Assembly: GCF_029937755.1 (NCBI RefSeq)
Contig: NZ_JAPYPG010000003.1
Span: 124,001 to 188,000, forward strand
Length of the DNA stretch: 64,000 nucleotides
Reading direction: 5' to 3'
From: Henriciella sp.
Lineage (GTDB): Bacteria > Pseudomonadota > Alphaproteobacteria > Caulobacterales > Hyphomonadaceae
Below, in pieces: positions 55,489-64,000 of the stretch; positions within the stretch are counted from its first letter, which is position 1, and each line of letters starts with the position of its first letter. The notes under the pieces are model-generated. The model made no database searches and had not been told where the DNA came from. It saw only the letters and a list, made by a program, of their open reading frames with translations. The position numbers and the translations under genes are program-made.

Positions 55489-55561
55489 CGCTGCGACGGC
55501 CTCACCCCAATTGCGTTATGTCCAAGACTGTTTTGTCCGGGACAAACCTTCAACAGGGCGA

Positions 55562-56725
55562 TTAGTCGGCTTGACCGGACTCGGCAAGCTCCATGGCTGC
55601 TCTTGTCCGCCCGAACGCCTTGCCAAGTCCGGAGAGACGACCAAGCGTGCCGGTCTCGGAGAGGCATATCTGATCAAGGCGGCGGCGCGATTGAGTCATA
55701 AGCTGTGCAGCCCGGCCCGGTATGATGTGTTCACCACTTCGCCAGGCCTGCCCCAGAAGGCGGTCTGGGCGGAAAGCGAGAGAACGGGCGCGCACCACGC
55801 CAGAGCCAACCGGCACCTGATAGTTGGAATAATGACGCTTGTAATGATCAAGCCCGGGGCCGGCATCGTAGATTTTCGGGCCCTGTTCGCCTGCCATCCG
55901 CTCCAGCATCATCTGGACAACCATATTCCCCGGCGAATATTGCGCCATCTCCGGCTCAAAGGCCGTGATCCAGCCATGCGTGACCTTGTCGGACTGGAGA
56001 ACGAGCTCACTGGCGGCATGCTGTCCGTCAAAGTGCAGGCTGACAAGCCGTAGCCGAAAGCGTGGGCCCTCCGCGGACCGCAACCGTTCCAGCATAGACT
56101 GGACCCATGCCGGTGCCAGCACGTCATGACGACCGGTGCGGGCAAACTGGTCCCGTTTCAGCGCGATGAGGCGCTCGAAGGTCTCATCGCTCTGATCGTC
56201 GTACCGGAATTCACATTCACTGAAGTCCCGCTCGATATTGCGGGCAAGCCGGCGCATCTTCTTGAAGTGTTTCGGCCAACGGCGCGTCTGCTCGTCAATG
56301 AAACCGGCCCAGCCATGTTCGACAGTAGTCATGTTGGCGCCAGCGAGCCTCAGCCGGGTCTCACTGCCTGGGTCCTGCGGCAGCCAGCCAAAAGTCGACA
56401 TGCCGAGCAGGCCGACACCTCTCAGAAAGTCGCGCGGGGACAGGGATGTGCCGGCTGACAGGACCGGGCCGTGCCAGTCCGAGAACGGACCGCCGATCGG
56501 GCGCGCCCAGGCGCCAGGCCTGCGATGCAGGGCCCAGAAGCCGACAGGCTCTCCGCCCTCCTCTGCCACAGCAATACGGGTATCAGTGCGCAGGTTTGCA
56601 ACCAGACGGGCATAAAGCGGGTCGAAGAATGGATCGTCATAGAGCCCACGGGCATCGCGCAAGGCGGCGAAGGCGTCCCAAAGATCTTCTGTCATTTGCG
56701 CCGGGCGCAGCAGCCGGTACTTCAT
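55562..56725 (-). CDS. GNAT-like acyltransferase (CelD/FemAB-like domain)
   Basis: The 387-residue protein starts at ATG 56725 (GGGA 8 nt upstream); ATG 56734 is an alternative. It resembles the BioF2-like or CelD/FemAB double-GNAT fold: FKKMRRLARNIERDF, LIALKRDQFARTGR, and DAGPGLDHYKRHYSNYQV near the end. Such proteins transfer acyl or amino-acyl groups in polysaccharide or peptidoglycan contexts. The substrate is unknown. It follows lepB by 85 bp. Confidence 0.82.
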   Translation of the reverse strand: MKYRLLRPAQMTEDLWDAFAALRDARGLYDDPFFDPLYARLVANLRTDTRIAVAEEGGEPVGFWALHRRPGAWARPIGGPFSDWHGPVLSAGTSLSPRDFLRGVGLLGMSTFGWLPQDPGSETRLRLAGANMTTVEHGWAGFIDEQTRRWPKHFKKMRRLARNIERDFSECEFRYDDQSDETFERLIALKRDQFARTGRHDVLAPAWVQSMLERLRSAEGPRFRLRLVSLHFDGQHAASELVLQSDKVTHGWITAFEPEMAQYSPGNMVVQMMLERMAGEQGPKIYDAGPGLDHYKRHYSNYQVPVGSGVVRARSLAFRPDRLLGQAWRSGEHIIPGRAAQLMTQSRRRLDQICLSETGTLGRLSGLGKAFGRTRAAMELAESGQAD

Positions 56726-56809
56726 CTGTCCCATCCCTGATCACCATTCCGGGGTCAGAGACAGCTGGTGCAAACCCTGCGCCAGTTTCGCCTGAAAGGG
56801 GAAACTTGC

Positions 56810-57682
56810 TCAGAGACCTCGCCAGAGGCGCTTCTTCATGCAGGGCTCGGCATGGGCATCGCCACAGGAATAGGTCGAGAAAAGCACCGTATCAGCGCGC
56901 CCGATCAGGTTTTCCGCCGGAACAAAGCCAACAGAGGCGTCTTCAGGATCGATACCGCGTGCGAGTTCACATCCGGCCCGGTCGATCACCCCCTGGGCGT
57001 TCGGCGGGCAATGCCCGGTTGTCGACCGGCCGTCTTCGGAATTGTCCCGATTGTCGCCGATGAAAAGGTAATGGCCTTCAGGCACCTTGAAGACCGGCGT
57101 GGTGTCGAGCGAGCGGACCTGATTGTCGCCCTGCAGCCACTGATGGGAGAGCCAGGACTTGCCATTGATCGTCTCGCGGTATTCGCGGGCCGTCTCGGTA
57201 TAACTCACCTGGTGCGGGACATATTTGATCCTGCGAATGAAGTCCCGCTCGATCGGCTCGCCATTCAGATAGAGTTGTTCGTCAATCATCTGCACCTCAT
57301 CGCCCGGCAGGCCGATGATACGCTTGATCATGACGCGGTCGGTATGCGGGTGCATGAAGACGGCCACATCGCCGCGGTCAGGCTTGCCGCCGAACACACG
57401 CCCCTCACCTTCCGGAATCAGCCGCCACGCGCCCCACGGCAAACTGTAGCGACTGTAGCCATAGGCGAACTTGTTGACGGCGACACGATCACCGACCTGC
57501 AGGTTGGGCACCATGCTTTCGGACGGGATGACGCGCTGCTCATAGATCAGGAAGGAAAAGATGTAGAAAGCTGGAATGAAGATCGCCAGCGTGACGGCCC
57601 ATTCCCGGGCTTCGTGGAGTATCTTTTCCTTGAGCGAGCGCTTCTCTGCAGGCGTCTCAGTTGTCCGGGAGGATTCACTCAT
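56810..57682 (-). CDS. lepB: Signal peptidase I
   Basis: This 290-residue membrane protease removes Sec and Tat signal peptides. One N-terminal membrane segment is at about residues 29-47, with nucleophile S56 in PSESMVPNL, catalytic Lys in RVMIKRIIGLPGDEV and the C-terminal box FIGDNRDNSEDGR. The ATG overlaps the YbjQ stop by 4 bp (ATGA). The length exceeds the usual alphaproteobacterial 240-260 residues because of an insert between the Lys and GDNRDNS boxes. Confidence 0.96.
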   Translation of the reverse strand: MSESSRTTETPAEKRSLKEKILHEAREWAVTLAIFIPAFYIFSFLIYEQRVIPSESMVPNLQVGDRVAVNKFAYGYSRYSLPWGAWRLIPEGEGRVFGGKPDRGDVAVFMHPHTDRVMIKRIIGLPGDEVQMIDEQLYLNGEPIERDFIRRIKYVPHQVSYTETAREYRETINGKSWLSHQWLQGDNQVRSLDTTPVFKVPEGHYLFIGDNRDNSEDGRSTTGHCPPNAQGVIDRAGCELARGIDPEDASVGFVPAENLIGRADTVLFSTYSCGDAHAEPCMKKRLWRGL

Positions 57683-57993
57683 AACAGTTTGACGGCCGTT
57701 CCGTAGGCGAGCAGCTCTGCAGAACCGCCCATGATCATCGATGTGGTCACGCGCATCGTGACGATGGCGTCGGCCTGAAGCCTTTGAGCATCCGCGAGCA
57801 TGCGGTCAAGAGCCTGTTCGCGCGCTTCTGCCATTAGCTTTGTGTATTCAGGCACCTCGCCGCCCACGAGATTGCGAAGACCGGCCATGATATCGCGGCC
57901 GAAAAAACGGGTCCGAACCACGTTCCCGCGCGCAATGCCGATCACTTCGGAAATCTCACGGCCGGGCACCGTGTCCGCCATGGTCACGATCAT
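57679..57993 (-). CDS. YbjQ/UPF0145 heavy-metal-binding-domain protein
   Basis: The 104-residue pentamer-forming YbjQ-type protein has the typical GIARGNVVRTRFFGRDIMAG and ADAIVTMRVTTSMIMGG. The heavy-metal link is by fold naming only. AGGAG lies upstream. It sits between a small membrane protein (11 nt) and lepB (overlap). Confidence 0.92.
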   Translation of the reverse strand: MIVTMADTVPGREISEVIGIARGNVVRTRFFGRDIMAGLRNLVGGEVPEYTKLMAEAREQALDRMLADAQRLQADAIVTMRVTTSMIMGGSAELLAYGTAVKLL

Positions 57994-58004
57994 GTCAGAA
58001 GCTC

Positions 58005-58271
58005 CTATTTGTCGACCGTACGGGCGTAGTGGTCATCTTCCTTGCTGAAGAACCGGTCGATCACGACCTTGATGCAAAGCAGGACGAGGCCAAGGAAGAC
58101 AAGGCCCGGCAGGGCCAGGACTGCGAAGATGGGAACACCGGCGCTCTCGGAGGCTTCGCCGACAGCAAGGCTCACGCCCATGAGGGCAAGCACGCCATAG
58201 ATCGCTGCCCCGGCAACGATCAGGCCGATGCCGATGACAAACAGGAAGCTGGTCGAACCGCGTTCGCTCAT
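58005..58271 (-). CDS. Small two-pass membrane protein
   Basis: The 88-residue protein from ATG 58271 has two hydrophobic segments (about residues 9-30 and 44-72) and a charged C-terminus (DRFFSKEDDHYARTVDK). The family is unknown to me. It leads the YbjQ-lepB unit; GGGAGA lies upstream of the start. Confidence 0.78.
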   Translation of the reverse strand: MSERGSTSFLFVIGIGLIVAGAAIYGVLALMGVSLAVGEASESAGVPIFAVLALPGLVFLGLVLLCIKVVIDRFFSKEDDHYARTVDK

Positions 58272-58359
58272 GGAGGTCTCCCTTCTCAACACAGGAAGAC
58301 TAGCGCCATGGCGAAACCAAGGCGACCCTTGAATTGCTGTGACGAAACCGGCGGCGGCC

Positions 58360-59424
58360 TCAGGCCGCGCTGTACCAGTCTGTTCCGTCTTCGTCGCGGC
58401 GAACGGTGACCTGCCCGCGCTCGATCAGGCAGCGAAGGTGTGCGATCGCCTCGCCCGTCGCCATGGATAGGACATCATCGTCGATCTTCCGGCCGAACAC
58501 CGCTGGAAAAACGTCAACCACACGGCGCGGCTCAGCCTCGATCCGCTGCCTGAGACGCTTGAGGGCGGTCTCATGGCCCTTGATCAGATGATCCAGGCGC
58601 TGATGCGCGCCCCTGAAGGGCTCATTGTGCGCTGGCAGGATCAGCGCGTCCTCCGCCAGCACGCCCTTGAGCTTGCGACAGCTCGAGATCCAGTCTTCCA
58701 GCGGGTTGGCGCGCGGCTCGGTCGGATGAACGGACACATTCGACGAAATCCGCGGGAGCAGCTGATCGCCTGCAATCATGACATTGAGGTTCGAACTGTA
58801 GAGACAGCCATGTTCCGGCGAGTGGCCATTGCCGACAACAACCTGCCAGTCTTGGCCGCCAAGACGGATAACCTCTCCATCGCTCAGGCGGCGATAGGAG
58901 TCCGGCATCTGGCTGACGCCCCGGCCAAAGCCGCCAAAGCGCTTCTGGTAGGTGCCGATCTGCTCGTCGGTCCAGCCGGCGGCGCGATAGAAATCGATGC
59001 CGGCCTGGGGCGCCTCGCGGCCTGTATCGGCAATCAGCATGCGGCAGGTGATGTATTCGAGCTGGGTCATCCACAACTCGGCGCCCGGAAACTTGCGTGA
59101 CAGCCAGCCGGCATTGCCGACATGATCCGGATGCATGTGCGTAACGATGATCCGCCAGACCGGGCGGCCATCCAGCTTGTCCTCGAAGATCTGTCTCCAC
59201 GCGGCCTTGGTGTCCTCCAGCGGCATGCCGGTATCGACAATCGTCCAGCCGGGCTCGCCGTCATCGATCAGCCAGAGATTGATCCATTTCAGCGAAAACG
59301 GCAGTGGCATCCGCACCCAATGGAGGCCGGGCAGGATCTCCATCGTGTCACCAACCGATGGCACTGTGTCTATGGGATATTCAAGCCCGGTACGCGCCGG
59401 TGTCTTTGTCTGAAAACCATCCAT
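58360..59424 (-). CDS. MBL-fold metallo-hydrolase
   Basis: The 354-residue enzyme from ATG 59424 has the metal-binding THMHPDHVG and LVVGNGHSPEH-type region (VVVGNGHSPEHGCLY) and a later PAHNEPF. Its C-terminal region resembles the helical extension seen in proteins near acyl-CoA genes. It hydrolyses an unknown ester or thioester. It stands alone and lies 65 nt after the sdaA start side; no signal peptide is visible. Confidence 0.9.
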   Translation of the reverse strand: MDGFQTKTPARTGLEYPIDTVPSVGDTMEILPGLHWVRMPLPFSLKWINLWLIDDGEPGWTIVDTGMPLEDTKAAWRQIFEDKLDGRPVWRIIVTHMHPDHVGNAGWLSRKFPGAELWMTQLEYITCRMLIADTGREAPQAGIDFYRAAGWTDEQIGTYQKRFGGFGRGVSQMPDSYRRLSDGEVIRLGGQDWQVVVGNGHSPEHGCLYSSNLNVMIAGDQLLPRISSNVSVHPTEPRANPLEDWISSCRKLKGVLAEDALILPAHNEPFRGAHQRLDHLIKGHETALKRLRQRIEAEPRRVVDVFPAVFGRKIDDDVLSMATGEAIAHLRCLIERGQVTVRRDEDGTDWYSAA

Positions 59425-59488
59425 CCACGGATCATGACATGGCGGATTCACGCCTCCAAGGCTGACCGCGGGTCAAGCGTCAGGCCGC

Positions 59489-60868
59489 TCAACAGGCGAT
59501 CACATTCACCGCCAGACCGCCCGTACTGGTCTCCTTGTACTTGGACGACATGTCGAGCCCGGTCTGGCGCATGGTCTCGATCACCTGGTCGAGGCTAACC
59601 TTGTGCTGCCCGGTCCCGTGCAGGGCCAGCCGCGCCGCATTGGCTGCCTTCACGGCACCGAAAGCATTGCGTTCGATGCACGGAATCTGCACCAGTCCGC
59701 CGACCGGATCGCATGTCAGGCCGAGATTGTGCTCCATGCCAATCTCGGCAGCCACACAGACCGACTCGGCATCCGCCCCCCACACCGCCGCCAGCCCGCC
59801 GGCAGCCATCGAGCACGCAACGCCCACCTCTCCCTGGCATCCCATCTCGGCGCCCGAGATCGACGCGCGCTGCTTGTAGAGCAGCCCGATACCCCCCGCC
59901 GTCGTCAAAAAGCGGCGCGCCATGGCATGGTCGAGCTTGCCGTTTTCGTAGCAATAGTGGCGGATCACCGACGGAATGATCCCGGCCGCGCCATTCGTTG
60001 GCGAGGTGACAACTCGCCCACCGGCGGCATTCTCCTCATTCACCGCCATCGCGTAGACATTCAGCCAGTCGAACAGCTCCTCGCGCTCATTCGAACCGGG
60101 ATTGTTCTTGAGCTTCTGGTACAGCCCCGGCGCGCGGCGCGTCACCTCGAGGCCGCCGGGCAGGATACCGGTATGGGATAGACCATTATCGATGCACGCC
60201 ATCATCGTCTCAGCGATCTTGTCGAGGCGCTTCAGTGTCTTCTCGCGGGCGCGGCGGGCATCTTCATTGTGCAGGACCAGCTCATCGACGCGCCAGCCAT
60301 GCGCCTTGCAGAGCGCGATCATCTCCTTGGCCGACTCAAACGGGTAAGGTGCGCCCTTGGCGCTTGGTACGACATCGCCCTTGGCTGGCTTCTCAAGCTG
60401 CTGCTTCGAGGCGATGAAGCCGCCGCCGGTCGAGAAATATGTCCGCGAATAGACCGGCGCCTCGCCGCCAGAATAAAGGTGAAGCACCATGCCGTTGGGG
60501 TGCAGGACCGGGACGATCTCGGTACAGAACTCGATATTCTTGACCGGGTTGAAGTCGATCTCCGGCCCGTCAGCAAGCGCGATACGCTTGTCGCGCACAA
60601 TCCGCCGGAAGGTCTCTTCGGCCTCTATCGGATCGGCGGTTTCCGGCTGCATACCAATCAGCCCGAGAATCACCGCCTTGTCGGTGCCGTGCCCGATCCC
60701 TGTGAGAGCGAGCGACCCCTGCAACTCAACATGGATGCGCGTCGCGCCTGCCAGCTTTCCAGCCTTCGCCGCCTCCTGCAGGAAGCGTCTCGCGATCCGC
60801 ATCGGGCCCACCGTGTGGGAGCTGGACGGCCCTAGACCGATGCGGAAGAGGTCGAGAATGGAAAGCAT
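59489..60868 (-). CDS. sdaA: L-serine ammonia-lyase (dehydratase)
   Basis: This 459-residue iron-sulfur enzyme turns L-serine into pyruvate and ammonia. It has the full single-chain form: the beta domain opens [20 protein letters not shown] and the alpha domain has the cluster-binding region [17 protein letters not shown] and [16 protein letters not shown]. The gene is divergent from the Tat amidase gene across about 120 bp. Confidence 0.97.
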   Translation of the reverse strand: MLSILDLFRIGLGPSSSHTVGPMRIARRFLQEAAKAGKLAGATRIHVELQGSLALTGIGHGTDKAVILGLIGMQPETADPIEAEETFRRIVRDKRIALADGPEIDFNPVKNIEFCTEIVPVLHPNGMVLHLYSGGEAPVYSRTYFSTGGGFIASKQQLEKPAKGDVVPSAKGAPYPFESAKEMIALCKAHGWRVDELVLHNEDARRAREKTLKRLDKIAETMMACIDNGLSHTGILPGGLEVTRRAPGLYQKLKNNPGSNEREELFDWLNVYAMAVNEENAAGGRVVTSPTNGAAGIIPSVIRHYCYENGKLDHAMARRFLTTAGGIGLLYKQRASISGAEMGCQGEVGVACSMAAGGLAAVWGADAESVCVAAEIGMEHNLGLTCDPVGGLVQIPCIERNAFGAVKAANAARLALHGTGQHKVSLDQVIETMRQTGLDMSSKYKETSTGGLAVNVIAC

Positions 60869-60990
60869 GGAGGCTCGCAGGAAAACGGTTTCGATTGAAA
60901 CAATGGGCTAGCTTGCGCTTGCGTTTCGAGCAAGCTCGCGACAACGTCCCGGCGCAAGAACAACAAAATACGACCCGGGAGGACTATCTC

Positions 60991-62478
60991 ATGACGAATT
61001 ACACCCGCCGCCATTTCCTGCGCGGTACGGCTGCCACGGCAGCCCTTTTGCCGTTTGCAAGCGCCTGCGCCCCGGTCCGGGCCCTGAGAGCCACAAGCCT
61101 GCCTTCCGGAGATATGGACGGCGTCCGCATGGCGCAGCTGATTTCGAATGGCGATGTCTCGTCGCTCGAGTTCACAGAAGCCGCTATTGCCCGCGCCGAG
61201 CGGGTCAATCCACAGATCAATGCCATTGCCTCGAAGACCTATGACATGGCGCGCGTCCGTGCAGCAGAGAGCCCGGCCGGGACGTTTGGCGGCGTGCCGA
61301 CCTTCATCAAGGACCTGATGAACTGGAAAAATGCGCCGAGCTTCTATGGCAGCCGCGCCTTCAAGGATTATGTCGCTGAGGAAGATGGCGTCTTCGCAAC
61401 CCGCTGGCGCGAGATGGGCGTTGTTTCGCTCGGCAAGTCGACGACGCCAGAAATCGGCCTCATCTCGTCCACCGAGCCGCTGGTGACCGGCCCGACCCGT
61501 AATCCGTGGGACCTGAGCCGTATTCCGGGCGGATCCTCAGGCGGCGCAGCTGCGTTGACGGCGTCACGGGTGACCCCCTTCGCCCATGCCAGCGACGGTG
61601 GCGGCTCGATCCGGATCCCCGCAGCTTGCTGTGGCCTGTTCGGCCTGAAGCCTTCCCGCGGCGCACTGGCCGGCCCGCAGCTGGACCAGCCGGTTGAACT
61701 CTCCGTCAATCATGCGGTGACGTTGACCGTGCGCGACAGCGCCGCGCTGTTCGCAGCCGCCGAAGATCCGCGCGAAGGCCTCACGCCGACAGGCCGGATC
61801 ACCGGCCCGGCCAGCCGTCGCCTGAAGATCGCCTTTGCGCCGGAGCCGACCAATGGCGCCAGCCTCGACAGCGAAACTCGCGCCGGCATCGAGCGCACAG
61901 CCGACCTCTGCCGGTCGCTTGGCCACGAGGTTGTAGACTGGACCGTCCCGATGGACGGAAAGGCCTTCCAGGACGAATTCCTGCTGCTCTGGGCCGCCGG
62001 TGCTGCCGAGTTCATGCAGCAGGCCATGGCCTATTCGCCGGGCAAGGCCCCCGAGGAAATCCTCGAGCCGTGGACGCTCGGCCTCGCGCAGGACTTCATG
62101 GCCAAGAAAGACCGCTTCGAAAGCGCCATTGCTTACCTGCAGGCCTTCGAAGGTGAATATCATTCATGGTTCGACGATTTCGACGTCCTGCTGACCCCGA
62201 CCGTGTCTACCCTCCCTCCAGCGATCGGCACCCAGTCGCCGACCGGCGACTTCGACGAGACCATGAAGCGCGTCACCGATTTCGTTGCCTTCACCGCCCC
62301 GATGAATGTTTCGGGCGCCGCCTCGATGAGTGTGCCACTTCAGTGGACATCAGGCGGCATCCCGGTCGGCTCACTCTTCTCCGGCAGGCGCGGCGATGAT
62401 GGCCTGCTTCTCGCGCTGGCCTATGAGCTTGAGGCAGCCCAGCCCTGGATTGACCGCAAGCCGGGCATTCTCGGCTGA
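60991..62478 (+). CDS. Tat-exported amidase (amidase signature family)
   Basis: The 495-residue enzyme from ATG 60991 (GGGAGG 8 nt upstream) has a twin-arginine signal (RRHFLRG) and a lipobox-like SAC, so it may be an exported lipoprotein. The Ser-Ser-Lys triad is K107 (TFIKDL), S182 (GGSSGG) and S206 (GGGSIR). Family members hydrolyse aliphatic or cyclic amides, for example the 6-aminohexanoate dimer. It probably works on peptides or amides outside the cytoplasm, as does the adjacent amidohydrolase. Confidence 0.93.
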   Translation: MTNYTRRHFLRGTAATAALLPFASACAPVRALRATSLPSGDMDGVRMAQLISNGDVSSLEFTEAAIARAERVNPQINAIASKTYDMARVRAAESPAGTFGGVPTFIKDLMNWKNAPSFYGSRAFKDYVAEEDGVFATRWREMGVVSLGKSTTPEIGLISSTEPLVTGPTRNPWDLSRIPGGSSGGAAALTASRVTPFAHASDGGGSIRIPAACCGLFGLKPSRGALAGPQLDQPVELSVNHAVTLTVRDSAALFAAAEDPREGLTPTGRITGPASRRLKIAFAPEPTNGASLDSETRAGIERTADLCRSLGHEVVDWTVPMDGKAFQDEFLLLWAAGAAEFMQQAMAYSPGKAPEEILEPWTLGLAQDFMAKKDRFESAIAYLQAFEGEYHSWFDDFDVLLTPTVSTLPPAIGTQSPTGDFDETMKRVTDFVAFTAPMNVSGAASMSVPLQWTSGGIPVGSLFSGRRGDDGLLLALAYELEAAQPWIDRKPGILG

Positions 62479-62489
62479 GGCCGGTTTTC

Positions 62490-62539
62490 GGCGCGCAACC
62501 GGCGTGCCAGCGTCAGCGGCTGGCGACAGGTTGCGCGCC
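62490..62539. other. Long inverted repeat between amidase and amidohydrolase genes
   Basis: An outer 11-bp perfect stem (GGCGCGCAACC at 62490-62500 with 62529-62539) encloses an inner 6-bp stem (GCCAGC 62506-62511 with 62519-62524). It begins 12 nt after the amidase stop and ends 31 nt before the next ATG. No T run follows, so it could be an mRNA stabiliser, attenuator or weak terminator. Confidence 0.65.
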
Positions 62540-62570
62540 ATTGATCCTGTTCGTCACCTGGAGACCTGAC

Positions 62571-63854
62571 ATGACGCTTCGCCTTGCCGCACTTTCACTT
62601 GCCGCCCTTTCTGCGGCCTCGACCGCCATGGCCGAGCGCACCGTCCTCTCCGGCGGCAATGTCATTGATGTGAGAACCGGAGACATCATGACTGACGCCT
62701 CGATCCTCGTGGAGGATGGCCGGATCGTCGGCGTCGGCTCAGAAGATTCGTTTGGTCTCGATGGCGCGGAGACGGTGATCGATATGCAAGGGGCTTACGT
62801 CCTGCCTGGCCTGTCAGACAGCCATGTCCACCTGACGAGCCGGCATGACGATCATGGCTATCGCGGCCTCGCCGTCTCGCTGCCGCGCGCGACCATTTCC
62901 GGCGTCGCCAATGCCCAGAAGACGCTGCGGGCCGGCTTCACCACAGTGCGCAATGTCGGGGCGGGAGGGTATTCCGATGTGGCCCTGCGCGATGCCATCA
63001 TGGATGGCGAGATCCCGGGCCCGCGGGTGATCCCGGCAGGCGTCGCGCTTGGCATTACGGGTGGACATTGCGACACCAACCTCCTGCCATTTGAGTACAA
63101 GGACCGCGCCGAGGGCGTCGCAGATGGCCCATGGGGCGTTCGCCAGAAGGTCCGCCAGAACGTCAAATACGGGGCCGAGGTCATCAAGTATTGCGGGACG
63201 GGCGGCGTGCTCTCCAAGGGCACCAAGATCGGTGCCCAGCAATTCACCGCCGAAGAAATGGAAGCCATTGTCGACGAAGCGCACCTGCTCGGCCTGAAGG
63301 TCGCGGTCCATGCACACGGGACCAAAGGCATCCGCACCGCCATCGAGGCCGGCGTGGATTCCGTGGAGCATTCCAGCCTCATCGACGATGAGAGTATCGA
63401 ACTCGCCAAGGAGAAAGGCACCTTCCTGTCCATGGATGTCTATGTGTCCGACTTCATCCTCGCCGAAGGCGAAGAGGCCGGCATCCTGCCAGAGTCCCTG
63501 GAGAAGGAGCGCCAGGTGGGGCGCGCTCAACGCGAGAGCTTCCAGCGTGCTGTGAAGGCCGGTGCGAAGATGGCTTTCGGGACCGATGCCGGGGTCTACG
63601 CCCATGGTCTCAACGGACGCCAGTTCGCCTATATGGTCGAGTGGGGCATGAGCCCGCTTCAGGCGATCCAGGCGTCGACCATCAATAATGCCGAACTCTT
63701 CGGCATGTCGGACTCTATTGGCGCCATCGAGGTCGGCAAGGAAGCCGATATTATCGCCGTCGACGGCAATCCTCTGGACAATGTGAAAGAGCTTGAAGAC
63801 GTTGACTTCGTCATGGTCGACGGCTCGGTCTTTGCCGATGAACTGGGTGAATAG
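62571..63854 (+). CDS. Exported metal-dependent amidohydrolase (prolidase/imidazolonepropionase-like)
   Basis: The 427-residue enzyme has a signal peptide (cleavage near AMA-E) and the amidohydrolase metal motif HVHL, then VAVHAHGTKGIRTAIEAG and GTDAGVYAHGLNG. Related exported proteins are annotated as Xaa-Pro or Xaa-Arg dipeptidases. It probably degrades peptides in the periplasm, in step with the amidase before it. The start ATG 62571 is preceded by weak GGAGA. Confidence 0.92.
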   Translation: MTLRLAALSLAALSAASTAMAERTVLSGGNVIDVRTGDIMTDASILVEDGRIVGVGSEDSFGLDGAETVIDMQGAYVLPGLSDSHVHLTSRHDDHGYRGLAVSLPRATISGVANAQKTLRAGFTTVRNVGAGGYSDVALRDAIMDGEIPGPRVIPAGVALGITGGHCDTNLLPFEYKDRAEGVADGPWGVRQKVRQNVKYGAEVIKYCGTGGVLSKGTKIGAQQFTAEEMEAIVDEAHLLGLKVAVHAHGTKGIRTAIEAGVDSVEHSSLIDDESIELAKEKGTFLSMDVYVSDFILAEGEEAGILPESLEKERQVGRAQRESFQRAVKAGAKMAFGTDAGVYAHGLNGRQFAYMVEWGMSPLQAIQASTINNAELFGMSDSIGAIEVGKEADIIAVDGNPLDNVKELEDVDFVMVDGSVFADELGE

Positions 63855-64000
63855 ATGCCCGCACAGATCACGCTGTCGCTGGCAGCCCCGGCTGCCGAGA
63901 TCGTGTTCCACGCCCCGGCCCGGCGCAACGCCTTCAACATGGAGATGTGGGCGGCCCTGCCCGGGCTGATTGCCGAAGCAGAAGCAGCCCCCGACGCAAA
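63855..64000 (+). CDS. Enoyl-CoA hydratase/isomerase family (cut by window edge)
   Basis: The first 48 residues are visible: MPAQITLSLAAPAAEIVFHA then PARRNAFNMEMWAALPGLI, the N-terminal pattern of crotonases (RNA-F motif before the first helix). Its ATG immediately follows the amidohydrolase stop with no gap, so translation is coupled. The catalytic region lies beyond the edge. Confidence 0.8.
   Translation, partial: MPAQITLSLAAPAAEIVFHAPARRNAFNMEMWAALPGLIAEAEAAPDA

Overview
The window reads as an ordinary stretch of a GC-rich (roughly 60-65% by eye) alphaproteobacterial chromosome, most likely a marine or Hyphomonadaceae/Caulobacterales-type organism. Supporting signs are a PleC-like cell-cycle kinase beside pepN, a Usg-family gene, groESL behind a CIRCE element, a DgcA-type racemase, dxs-ispA-xseB gene order, many acyl-CoA genes and a TonB-dependent receptor. 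The lineage is an inference from gene content. Genes are densely packed, often with ATGA, TTGA or TGATG stop/start overlaps, and no stretch longer than about 300 bases lacks a gene.

Layout. 1-5.05 kb: a heavy-metal RND pump (CusA/CzcA-like, cut by the window edge) with its adaptor, divergent from a two-component system whose regulator lacks a normal start codon; paired GCTGAA repeats lie between them. 5.16-6.35 kb: an AT-richer 1.1 kb insertion bounded by a 47-bp repeat of the 3' part of tRNA-Thr(UGU). It carries short tandem repeats near both ends, no integrase, a one-pass membrane protein and a small protein resembling the Acb2/Tad1 anti-CBASS sponges. 6.4-13.9 kb: OmpA-like protein, DUF1761 protein, metG, hypotheticals, M20 amidohydrolase, epoxide hydrolase-like enzyme. 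14-16.3 kb: a pair of acyl-CoA dehydrogenases. 16.5-25.7 kb: conserved hypothetical, pepN, PleC-like kinase, and an Mla-type lipid-transport operon (permease-ATPase-MCE protein-lipoprotein). 25.8-35.1 kb: dipeptide epimerase/racemase; an APH-like kinase / DUF7064-like / unknown-protein operon; thioesterase, Baeyer-Villiger-type monooxygenase, DUF423 protein, SDR, CsaA, second thioesterase and an acyl-CoA ligase. 35.3-38.3 kb: His/Met-rich DUF2946-type protein plus copper-type TonB receptor, then Usg. 38.4-41.3 kb: CIRCE-groES-groEL and a YceI lipoprotein. 41.4-43.5 kb: a two-subunit CoA transferase, YjdM/PhnA-like protein and GFA protein. 43.5-49.9 kb: lipoproteins, topoisomerase IB, thiolase-like protein, DUF938 methyltransferase, acyl-CoA synthetase. 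50-51.6 kb: a very small membrane protein and two related lipoproteins. 51.7-55.5 kb: dxs-ispA-xseB and a histidine phosphatase. 55.5-58.3 kb: GNAT-like protein, lepB, YbjQ, small membrane protein. 58.4-64 kb: MBL hydrolase, sdaA, Tat-exported amidase, exported amidohydrolase and the start of an enoyl-CoA hydratase.

Together the genes describe a heterotroph with much acyl-CoA and hydrophobic-substrate catabolism, peptide and amide scavenging, outer-membrane lipid trafficking and metal handling. The only clearly mobile DNA is the tRNA-Thr element. It is the best candidate for something undescribed: a very small integrase-less tRNA island whose visible cargo looks anti-defence related.
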